This document shows, piece after piece, positions 1 through 11,900 of a stretch of 64,000 nucleotides of DNA. The notes under the pieces are model-generated. The model ran no database searches. It was given only the letters and a program-made list of their open reading frames with translations, and was not told where the DNA came from. The stretch's first letter is position 1, and each line of letters starts with the position of its first letter. Source of the stretch: Hofstenia miamia (taxonomy: Eukaryota; Xenacoelomorpha; Acoela); NCBI GenBank assembly GCA_004352715.1, contig SCFE01000024.1, forward strand, positions 941,676-1,005,675, written 5' to 3'. The position numbers and the translations under genes were made by a program.

Positions 1-1009
1 TAGGAAAGGCATTGTGACTGCAAAAAATAAGAAAAATCTCCAGAATCAAATTAACAAGCAGAACTATAAACTTGCTTTGTCTAATATACGCTCGTTTTGG
101 GCTCTTTGTATATCAAATACTGTGCTCAAGCTCGGCTCGGCTCGTTAGGAGCTCGGCTCGTTGACAAGTCTGCTTTGACTTAAAGAAAAAACAGTCTATA
201 GAGGTTGAGAAAATGAATTATATGAAGCATTACAATGATTAAAGTGAAAAAAACAAATATTTTTGGCAAATTTTCAAATAGAAAATTTTTATCTTGACAA
301 ACAGTTTCTCTCAACAGAGCATGTTGTGGTCGTGAATGATTTGACTTGCCATATTAGCATGACAAATGCCTTTTCACGTGTAGTATATGATGTCCAACAT
401 GTTTTGCTCGCGAATTCGTTCTTTTATGTAATCCTGAAGAGCACATTTGCCTTCTTTCAAATCAGAATTTTGGATGTCATTTTGTGGATTTAACTTTTTC
501 CATGAGGTTAATGACTAAGCAGAGCCGAAAATACAAAACAACAACTATTGCATTTTATTATTGACATAAAAGCCTTTAATTTAAGCATAATTTTTAAGAA
601 GGACAAATTTTGAATAAATTTTGAAAACACGACGATTTTGACTTTTGGGCGCCATAATTAAAATAAATATTGTGTAATGATATAATGATGACCTTTGCAA
701 TATCTATTGTTTTCACTGTTTATTAACAGAGACAAGGACCAATTCTCAGAGAATTTGGTCAATAACGCAGCGTGTTTACACAGTATTAATCATTATCATT
801 AAAAGACTTATTAATAATTAATACAGTGCAAACAGGGGATTACTAACATCGGTTCAGTATAATTTATAGTCCTGTCAGGTTCTGAAATGTAGTAAGGGAG
901 CTGACTGTCATGTTGATTAATAATATGTCAATATATATTTATATTTAATATATTTATTGATATGTGACTGCTTTATTACAATGAATTGGAGTAAACATAA
1001 TTTCGCATT
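1..1009. other. AT-rich sequence without recognised gene
   Basis: Contains GCTCGGCTCGGCTCG-type short repeats at about 130-170. Short open frames only. Confidence 0.6.
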
Positions 1010-1530
1010 TTTTAGATACAACGAAAAAAGTTAAACAGCCTAGAGCTCAGAACAGAAAGAGAAAGGCGCTCCAGGAAGGTGAAACAGAAGAGTGTTCAAG
1101 CCAGAGTGTTAGCAGAAAATCCCCGAGCATTATATGTTCCATGTGTTTGTTATTCTTACAATTTGATCATCTCGGATGCTGTGGAATCCTCTGCTGGTTC
1201 TCTTTCAACGATTGTGTCTTTTGTTTTTAGCATCTGTCAAGAGATGGGAATTGCCAAGAACTGTGTTATGAGATACTACATCTTGTTAAAATGATGCTAG
1301 ATGAAGTGTCCAGTCCATTAGCAACCTCTCAATTTCATCCGCGATGTGTTCCCACACATGGGTAATGGGTAACTCTGCGTCACTGCTGACTTTGCCTGTC
1401 ACTATTGCAAGTGCTGAGAAGCTTCTCGAAATTAAAACTGATCAAAACTAAATTAATGCTTTTGTCTTCTACTAAGAATGAGTTGGCACATTCCTTAGAT
1501 CGTATCAATGTGTTATGTAGAAAGCTCTAG
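1010..1530 (+). pseudogene. Decayed hAT transposase (DUF4371/ZMYM-like and hAT-C part)
   Basis: The frame at 1079-1294 reads QARVLAENPRALYVPCVCYSYNLIISDAVESS, the block before the hAT core in ZMYM/DUF4371-type transposases. Downstream at about 1380-1440, LLTLPVTIASAEKLLEIKTD matches the hAT-C dimerisation motif (LPVTVASAERSFSKLK). Frames are broken and most of the catalytic core is missing. Confidence 0.65.
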
Positions 1531-2331
1531 TTGTATTTCTACTGATTTAGAAGGAAAAATATTGTTCTGATTCAAAAGAAATTCAATGTATTTTAAGTGT
1601 CAGATAAAACACATGTTTTGTTAAGAGTTACTTAATTTTGACATTGATTGTAATGCATTTATTATGATATGGGTTCAATATAATGCATTGCTTCAAAAAC
1701 GACAGGAACTTATCGGATAACCGAATAGTTTAGTTTGCTGTAACTAATTAATACCCAAAACTGAATATTTTATACTTCAATCTACAAAAAACTCAAATTT
1801 CAATAAGCTTTTACCTTAACATTATTGGTGAATCAAGTCATGAATTGGGACGAAATATTTATGCGAATTAGGTGTCCTTGAAACTTGATTGGGATATTGG
1901 TCTGGGTTCCCAATTCTTAATTAATTCGGTTGGTTTGAGAGAATTCGTTTGGAATGTCAGTGAAAGACCTCAAATAAATAGCGAGGGATGAACATTTAAT
2001 GTGTACCACTGGTTGTCTAACAGTATTTTCAGTGTATGTATCCTGTGTCTTTGTATGGACTGTATGGCTTTGTTCTCAAAAAATTATCACTCCTAATGTT
2101 AAATTATCAAACACTATTCAGTAAATAATCGATGCAGCATAGCAGCCGACCTAAGTAAAACTGTTTTGATCTATTTGCTATGTAGGGTGTTTGTTAAGCA
2201 ACGTAGAATAAATTCCGATTAAATTTCCGAGTGCTCCATAATCAAAATGGGGTGTATGTAATGTTGATGATTCTACCAATATTTGTAAAATGTATTTTAT
2301 TCAGTAGTTTACCGTAATCAAGAAAACCAAC
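1531..2331. other. Noncoding, likely PLEKHM2-like intron or flank
   Basis: I see nothing conserved. PH-domain exons expected downstream of 2332 were not recognised here. Confidence 0.5.
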
Positions 2332-2958
2332 CTAAGAAAAAATGAATAATTTTTCCACATGTTTGTATTAGTGAATGGATTGGACAAACGGCGAGGAAAT
2401 AAATGATGACGTTGCTTAAGGCCCAGAACTCCTTCCTTAAAAGTCACGTCGCTAGGAGGTGCAACTTTGTTTTCTAAAAATAGCAAAATTATTACAAGTC
2501 CATTAAAATTATTACAAGAGTTCATTCTAAAATCAAAAGCCCACAAATAGAGCTTTAGAAATTAACAAAATCATTGAGAGAGATATGAACTAGGTGAAAG
2601 AGATTGATGCATTTTTTTAAGAATATAGAATATTAGAAGCAGCGAAAAAATGGATTAATTCAAAAAGCAATTTAATTAAGTGCCGCGACCTCATTTGAAT
2701 TTGCTTCATTACAATATATTTTAAGGGTACATTAGACCGTGCATTGAATACTTACCTAAATTGAAATCCGTGTGAGGGCATTCGGCAAAAAATGTTAAAG
2801 CGTAGCGCTTGATGTCGATTTCGCTCGAGGGAAGAAGGACGAAGCTGCTGACAAACTTCTTCAGCATCAACAGTTCCATAACAGACTCGGTGTCCAATTT
2901 TGGCTTTGTTGCGTCTGAATTTAATTCTAACGCTTCGGCTAAAGAGCGAAATATTTGC
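2332..2958 (-). CDS. PLEKHM2: Two last visible PLEKHM2-like exons (2958-2756 and 2473-2332)
   Basis: The 203-nt exon encodes IFRSLAEALE...ESVMELLMLKKFVSS, aligning with human FFLASLKSAM and EKLALAKFVAQ. The 142-nt exon encodes KVAPPSDVTFKEGVLGL and NMWKNYSFFLR, resembling the PPEGTITKEGML and HWKTCFVVL start of the PH domain. Donor phase 1 of the first matches the second. The final donor (AG|GTTGGT) is weak, and no further PH-domain exon was recognised below 2332. Confidence 0.65.
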
Positions 2959-5900
2959 CTAAAGAAAGGAAAAGTTTGCAAAAATTTCGAATATATGCAC
3001 CTAAACCTCGCAGTAGTTGCTTGAAATTTTCTCAGTCAAACATCATATTCATTTACAAAGTTGATATTTCAATGAACATTTTTAACATTAAGCCGCCTGG
3101 CATCCATTTAAAAGAACAAATTGTTTTTCCAAATTTTCAAAGAATTTTCTACAAGACTATTAGGAAAATTGAAAATCGTGAGGCATGGACATGAGACACG
3201 TCTATTGCGGACCATGGTTTAATGCAATGTTGAAAATTTATCCTAAATCGTATTGATGTGGTAGTTGAAAAAGTTAACAATTTTTCATTGAAAATTTCGA
3301 ATTTACTACCACGATTTAAATTGTCTTCTTAACTGATGTTCATGCATTTATAAGGTTTTGAGCCCATGAAAGCCACAAACAACTTTGACAGAGCCAGATA
3401 GAGGACTAAGAGCTGAAAGGAAAGACTCTCCTCTATCACATGATGCTTTCGGATTTAGCATAGCGTAAATATTTTAAAGATATAAGCGTTTAAAATTTTT
3501 TTCTAGGATTTTGAACAATTTTCAAAAAGGCCCAGACTGTTTACGGTTAACATTAATGGTCTTTCACACTGCAATCCAATACTTTTAGGTTACAATATAA
3601 ACTAGGACTTTGTATGCTAAGTAAATGCGCTTAAATGATACTGACAATTAAAGCTTTAGGAATACAGTAATTATTGCAGTTGTTGTAATTGCAACTGTGT
3701 AAACACAAGCTTCGACTGGTTAATTAAATTTAATGGCATTGGACATTGAGGAGCTGTTCCCCTAACCAAATCATGAAGAATTTAGCTGCTTAATAAAACT
3801 AGTAAAAATATGCATAGTACTCAGCTAATCAAAGAAAAATGTAAGAAATGTCACAATAAGTTAGTTTATGCATAACCACCGATTACTCGATAACTGCATG
3901 CAGCGGGATTGAAAAAATAATCTGAGTAATAAAAACAATTTTTACAAAGCACGATTAGTTTAGAAGAAGCAATAAACTAGGCACAAACATCAGCGCTTTA
4001 ATCAGCAATTACATTCGTCTGACCCATTTCTAACAATTACGGAATTATAAATAAAATATATCATGCACATAAGTCCATGGTTGGAAGAGGTGATTGGTTA
4101 AAAGTGATCTGTCACATTTGAAAGGATTGCACGTCTAACCACCAGAGATAATCAGCGATGTGACGATCACAAAGTAATCGAAAGCGAACATTTAACCAAT
4201 AACCTAGTCTAACAATGGCCTAATCAATTTCCTTAACATGACACTCAATGCCTTTGTATAAATCTCATTAAAATGATTTGGAAATGTGTTACCTTGTTGT
4301 GTCTTCATCGCCAGTGTCCACCCAATATTGGCGTCTTCTGTCGTGACAAACTACTGTGAATCCCTGCCAATGTGTGTATGTCTAAATGAGATAATGATGA
4401 AAAAACCAATTACTTAAAAATAGCAAAAGAACATTTGAAAATACATACTGAAAAATAATATATTTCACTTAAAGGAATCGCGTGCTTCGTTCTGTACACT
4501 CTTCTATTTAAGCGATCGCGACCTAAATATTAAATTATTTAGAAATTTTATTATGGAAAAATGCATTTTTGAATTTTGCAGAATATGACCATGTCATGAA
4601 AGATAAATTTATCAATTATAGTCAGAATTATCAAGGAATAATTAACAATATATTACGTAATTGAAATCCAATAGAATACTGGTTAAAACAAATGAAAAAA
4701 CTATAGAAAAAAATAACATACTTTTGTGAGAATTCAAAATTTACTATATTAATGACAATGAGAAAGGAGGGTAACATGAAAACTAACATGCATTTTAATC
4801 AATTTACGTAAATGGTGGGAAATCATCGAGAAAGACGTTGGACTTTACTGTCCGGTGTGGCATACACTTTCATAACGAATTCTTTCATAATATCCATTAG
4901 AAAGCATGGGACAGAGATAATTGAGGTAAATGAAAACTGGAGGGAGGGGTTAGGGTTAAGTTATAGTTGGATAACCTTACTAAAAAATGAAAAATATTAA
5001 ATTTCAGTATACATAATAAAAGAATTCATTATGAAAGAATACAGGATGCCTTATATCATTATACAATCCATAAAATACCTGGTAATAAAAAGTAGACTGC
5101 TTTTGAGGTAATCATAAAGTCGATCACCTTCACTGATCCACTGATATTTCCTTCACACGTGCGATATATCTAAATACATGAGAAACATATTAATTATTTT
5201 TCTTTATTTCAATAATGGATTTACCGATTACACCTCGAGAAAAACAAAATTTTAGTTAACAATTATTAAAGCAAAAATGAAAGTTTGTATAACTTCTTTC
5301 GAGAATGCCACCTGCTATCCATCATAAATGATACTAAATTAACTAAAAAGTAATTGCGAATTGCCTGTGAGGTAATTTGTAAGTAATGTCTGAACAACGC
5401 AGAAAAGATATTAATTTGGTTCAGTTATGCATAGAGCATGTATCAGGTGTATTTGACCAAAAGACTGTCGTAAATCGTAGGGTGAAATCACTAGTTAAAC
5501 CTATATCTATAATGCTACAATAATAATGGACACGATTTTGTTGTGATTCTATACACTCTTTTGCATTAGGTGTTACCATGGTTTGAATGTGCTTAAATAA
5601 TATTAAATGGTTCAATAAGGAGTGTCATATGCTAAAATTGTGAATGAAAATCATTTTACCAATGTATGATAATCACATTTATTACTTATTTCATTCCTAA
5701 AAGATTAAAAACACAACATAAGGTTTGTTTAAATTTTCTTCATTTATTAAATATCTAATACAGCCCATTGAAATCCCCGTGCATAGCATGGGCAGTTTCC
5801 TAGCAATTATGACAATTTTCGATATAAACTCCTCATATATTGTTATGTAACCAAAATGAAAATAATAAACAATAAATTAATAAATTGTCAATATTGAAAC

Positions 5901-8900
5901 GAACACGTACAGAAAGCAAGGTTTCCTCAACCTCGTTCTTCACGATATCCAGCATGATGTGAAGACGCAAGCCATCATCGACATTCAAACGACAGAGGGA
6001 AGGAATACCATTATTTTTAGTAGCAAAACTTTCGTCCGTACTAACAATAGAACTATTATCATCAGATAGCTCAAACGAGGACGATTGTACCTAATCTCAT
6101 TTGTAAGAAAGCCAACTGAATCAAAACACTTACAGTTTCTTGAAACGCATCGATAGATTCCAAAAAAGTAGTTGGCTTATAAATATCAAATGGAGATTCG
6201 GAAGACACATTTACGTTCGCCGGATCATTGTTGGAAGAAAATCCGGGACTAAACTGAAAATTATCAACGAGCCAAGAAAGAAATACTTTATAAATCCAAA
6301 ATATTTAGAAATGCCGGATAGCATTTATATGATATTATGATATTAATATACTTTAATATTTAATACAAATAATTTTTCAAAATAACTAATAAATTTTCAA
6401 TTTCCTTAGAAAAAATACATGGCCATGTACAAATATTTTATAAAATGCTTCAATACTGCTATAAAACGATTACATGTAGCCCTTAAGGCTGTCCGGAATT
6501 ACGCTAAATTGTTCTCTAAATACATTTAATTCTACTCACTCCATAACCAAATCAGAACAAATTACCGTAATTACACATAAGAATGTAAAAAAAACACTTA
6601 CAGAGAATTAACTGTGTCGGAAGTACCAACATAATCATTTGATAATTTGTTGGACAATGAGATCTTCTCAACTGAAGGTAGTGAATTTGAAGAACTAGCG
6701 GATGTTTGTTTTGAACGAGGCTTTGCTTTAATAAGCTTATTCTCTAAATGAATACTTCCATCACTGCTACTCTTGACATTGTTAATAACGGTAGAAGAGT
6801 TAATGGAAGATCCGCCCTCAGGTGATGTGTTATTCATTGACACATACGTACTCAATTCCTCTAAAACGCTACCTTGCGTAGAAAATTGTGATGGATCTGT
6901 AGACTCCTTACTATCAATAGTTCCATCAGATTTAACACCAGTGTCTTGCATTAGAAATTCATCCATACTATCAACAGATGGTTGCGGATGTGCCAAAGCA
7001 TTTAATTTTAAATTGGGTTTACTTGGAATATTTGATCGCTCGTGCATACTATTATTCGTTAATTCATTTGAATGAGGAGATGGGGAGCTATAAGAGGAAT
7101 GCGTTGAAGAGTTTGCGGATTGAATTTCAAAAGTTGAACTCTGTTTAACAGGTAATGAGTTGCGGATTGAATTTCAAAAGTTGAACTCTGTTTAACAGGT
7201 AATGAGATCAAATTGGAAGAGCGTTGTGGAGAGAATGCTAAATCACTAACAACGTTAGAACTCTGTTCATTTGATGATTCTTCTTTTGGATCGTTATTCC
7301 CAACTACATGTGGTTTAGAAGAATTCCAAATTTTGGTTGAAGAATCAGGAGAAGATTTATTGAAATTTATGAATTCTGAGTTGCTGGACACTGCTGTAGA
7401 GTGGTCAATTTCTTTATTAGGAAGAATGGGAATTACATGCACATTTTTATCATATTTTTTAGAGGAAGATTTAAAATTATCAGAGATTACTATATTTTCA
7501 GGCTTATTTTCACTGAACAAGTACTCCATTGGCGAGGTAGACATTATGGAAAGTTTATCTTCAGTTAAATATCTTGATGATATGTCTTTAGCAAAATCAT
7601 CGCGTTTCCGTTCAACTTTAGATTGTTTCTCGTAGATGCTGTCAAACAAAACATTGCTAGAAGTTTGATCATTTTCTTTATTATCGATGCAGGCATTTAA
7701 ACTTTGTACATCTCCATGCAAAGGTTTTAAGTTTGTTTTAGATGAAATTTGTTCCTCATTTTTAGAGATAATAGCTCCCTCACTCTCCGGCTTATATGAT
7801 GAATTAGAAGAAATAATTACATCTTTGCTGTAACTTTCAATATCAACCTGCGGGAGAGGGCTAACTGGAACTGAATTATTATTAACTGTCTTTGCAGGAG
7901 GAGATATGTTTCGAACATGGCCACCTCTTTTTTTCACTTTTTTCCGTCTTCGTCTGATTACCTTTGTAGAGGGTTCGTCTGATTCTACATCCAACATTGG
8001 AATGACAACATCGTCTGAGCTAAAAATCCATTAAATAATTTCCAATCGATGTTGTGAATGTGTACTTGCAAAAATTCGCTTGCAACACGTATAAGGATTT
8101 GGGATACCAAGATAAAATTTAATATTTTTTATTTAGTTAATCTGTGAAATGCCTGAAAAGCTATATACATAAGAGTTTTTAATAAAAACATGGGGTTCTC
8201 GTCCTATTTTAAAATGGCACCGGATTATCAATTTTAGAAATATGTTAAATAAAAAACATCAAATGTCCCTGTGTGTAATTACGAGACTTAAATGAAATGA
8301 ATATTTTTTAAAGGAATCAGTAATACAAAATTTATGATGATGCTTAAGTACTGCAAGTTGTCTGGTAATTGCTATCTTGATGGCGTCCCATACTTGTAAT
8401 CCACGAAACCTCTTCAACTCTTTCCATCTATTTAAAGCATCTCTTCTCTTAAATTTTCTCCTCTAAGCGTTTTTCGCCTTGCTGGAAAACATCTTGGATC
8501 TCTCTACTGTTAAAATCCAATCAGCTTCCCTCCTCTCAAGTCACTTCTTATCGTCCAATAACTATTCTTTCTCTGCTGTAAATCATCTTTGAGCGTCTTG
8601 TCTTTCGTTACGTGTTCCCTAAAATTCGTTACCTCTTCTCCGCTTCTCAGCGTGGTAACCTTCCGGCTCGTTCTACCATCACTAACTTGCTCACTTTGAT
8701 TGAAAACTGCTATTTTCACTTTGATCGTAATGATAATGGCTGAATTATCTTTCTTACATTTCTAAAGCTTTTGATAGGCTCCCTCATTCTATTCTTGACA
8801 AATTAAGTTTATTTGGCTTTGATGCTGATTTCATCGAACTCTTTCAGTCTTATCTGTCCAATCAACGTCAGTGTGTCAAAATCAACTTGTCTATTTCTTC

Positions 8901-11900
8901 CCCTGCTCTTGTCTCTATTGGTGCTCCTCAAGGTTCCGTGTTTGCTGTTCTCTTCTCTATCAACGACCTTCCTCAATCTGTCCTCAACTCATTCTGTCTA
9001 CTGTACGTTGATAACACTGCGATTTTCAACGTTGGTAGTTCTTTTGCCTCCAATATTACCTTTGATCTTGAGCTTTTGTCTACTCGGTCTTCTGTTAACC
9101 ACTTGATTGTAGCCCAATCAAGACATGTGGTATTTCCTTTTCTGTATCCCCCCCTTATGATCTTCCTCTTCCTGAGAACTTTTCCCCTCATCATACTCAT
9201 CTTGGAATTCAACTTGCTGATAACTTAAATTGGTCTAGTCATGTGTCCTTACGTCTCTGCAAAGCTAATTCCTTACTCTTTGCCCTCTTCCGCAATGTTC
9301 CCTTTAATTCCACATCTGCTGTGAAACTCTCTTTGTTCAAGTCCATTCCTCGCGCCATTCTTCTCTATGTTTTCGCTGTTAGTGGCCGAACACATTCAAA
9401 TTAATTTCTTCCCTACAAAAGCAGCATGGAGTTTGATAATAGCGATCGGAAATTGTAGTTTGTTTAGTTTTAACAGATGCTAAATCTTCAAAAACAATTC
9501 TCCTTGTAATAGTACAACTCAAGTAAGGGTTGATTTAGAGGAAAATATTTAAGTATTTTAATGCAAACAAACAACCAAAAACTTACCGATCAGATTTGAG
9601 GATATCTTCAGATACCCTTCGAACAGCGGAATGCGATTGATTTTTTGACACATGCGGCACAAAGTCATTACCGTCAAGGTATTCACAATTCTATGAAATA
9701 GTAAAAAGACTATGTAATACGTATATTTGTATATAAAATTTTAACCTATATTTAAAAACCAAATTGAAAGAACATAAATATTTTATGTTATTTTTAATCT
9801 ACTCACGTCCTTAGCTAAAAGTTATGGTAATTCTCATATTCCATTGGTTATATTAACCAAAAAATTAAAAAAATAAAAATGCGAAGAAAATATTATACTT
9901 AATATACTTTATACTATCATCATGTACCATCATGTACTAACACTCCACAGTAATAAAATTTAAGTGTTGAATTAATGATTATCATTAATGGTGTTTCACA
10001 CCCAAAAACTAATCTACCTGTGATAACTGGCCATAAACAATACCATTCTCATTAAATATGATGCAAAATGAAGCGCCTTCATTCATGTGATTTGATACTC
10101 TGATCATCATAATGGCATTGAATTGTGGTTTTATATATCGATATTTGTCACAATTAACTAATCAGTAATAGAGAAGCAATGCAAAATCGGCGTCAATAAA
10201 CACGAAAGCACATCATACTTAAGTCCTTAAAAGCAAATGTAATTTTAAAGAAAAACAGATTCATAATAAATTTAGATAGCTATAGAAGATCTTGAAAAAT
10301 GACGTTTTGATAAGGTGTAAGCTTTATGGGTTAATGAAAACATCCTGTACCTAAAGATGTTATATAGCATTACAATCGAAATTGAAAAGCTTAAGAAAAA
10401 CGTAATTTAAAACATTATTACGATGCCCCCCCTCCCCCCACCAGCAAAACACCACATTCCTCAAGAAGGCTTAACAACTATTACAATGCATCCACAGGCC
10501 CTCTTAAAAGTAAAGGTACAATTTTTATTTGCAATTGTATATTGCATACTGTGAAGTATTTAATTTTTTTTATTTCCTTTTGTTAACATGCACATCTTCC
10601 ATTGCCAGCCGATTCAGACTGGTAGATTCATACTTTAAACCTGATAGAAATTTAACATAAAATAGGAAAAAAGAAAACCATGGAGCATTTAGATGACTAA
10701 TTACAAGAAATGCAGTAGAAAGTTATTTAAAGTTATTCATCGAAATTCTTACTAAGTTAAGTCCAAATTCGATAGGATCGATATGCTGAAAGATGGATTC
10801 TACAAAAACTAGAAAGTTGTTGTTTCGCATCACCGATTGTGGTTGATAGTGCTGACTGAGAACATCGGACTCGGACATCCACATTCGAAGATAAGAAGAA
10901 AATATGCAGTTTTGAAGCGACTGAAACATCCAAGCTTTGCCTAGATCAAAAATTTTAAAAAATTTCTTCATAACAGACAGTAATTTATACAATAATTTTA
11001 CCATCAAAACTTATTGCTAGTCACATTAACCCATTATATCCCACATATATGTTTAATTTGCGATTTATGTTAAGATTGTAAGGGAGGATATACGAATATT
11101 GATATTGAACACACTGAAAAAATATTTGAAGTTTATTACAATAAATTAAGAAAATACAGGCCATCCTCAAATAAGGACATTGGGATAACATAACATTATT
11201 TGATGTATATAATTAAAGTGTAAAATTAGAAAGATTTGTAAATATCTTAACGGATTTTATAACCATGAAAACACGAAAAATATTTATATAAAACTCAATA
11301 TTTACTTATTTTTTTCAACATAATATAGACTAAACAATGAACACATGTTATATATTTAGAACTATTATTTTAGTCCTTCTTAAAACTGTAGATTTTATAA
11401 AATGCATAGAAATGAATATTTATCTAACTATATAAATAGAATCCAAGGAAAAAACGAAGAAAAACTAAAGTATTTGTTGTTATTTTTATATATTCTTTAC
11501 CTGTCCTCAAACGAGGACAATGGAAGATAATGGGTTAAACAATTATTCTTGACAATTTAAGGTAAATAAAATGGTGCCTGATTTTAAGAATATATGTAAT
11601 CAAGTAATAGTTGAAACAATTGCAGGCTTAATACAAACCAAAAATTCATTTGTAGGCTTAAGGCACTCTAGACTTAACTTTACTTTTTATCAGAGTGCAA
11701 CTCATTCTGAAACAGTCAAAGCTCTCGAACGTATTCTGTCTGTTAATAGAAATTTGAAAATACGGAATCTACTATTTTTATTTTCGTTTATTTGGCAATG
11801 GTTATATTGTATAATTCGGGTATTATTAAACAAAAAAATAATTTGAAAAATAGCAAGTTGCGAAGAGTCGGAATAATGAAAGAATAATCTAAGAATTGCC

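Noticed and set aside
4700-4760. Candidate missing PLEKHM2-like exon near 4722-4745 (minus)
   Set aside because: Acceptor ATATAG and donor GTATG are present, but the phase does not lead into the exon at 4381 and the peptide is too short to judge.
6773-7635. Plus-strand frames of 100 and 140 codons opposite the PLEKHM2-like exon
   Set aside because: Antisense shadows of a Ser/Asn-rich coding exon; no domain and no splice support.
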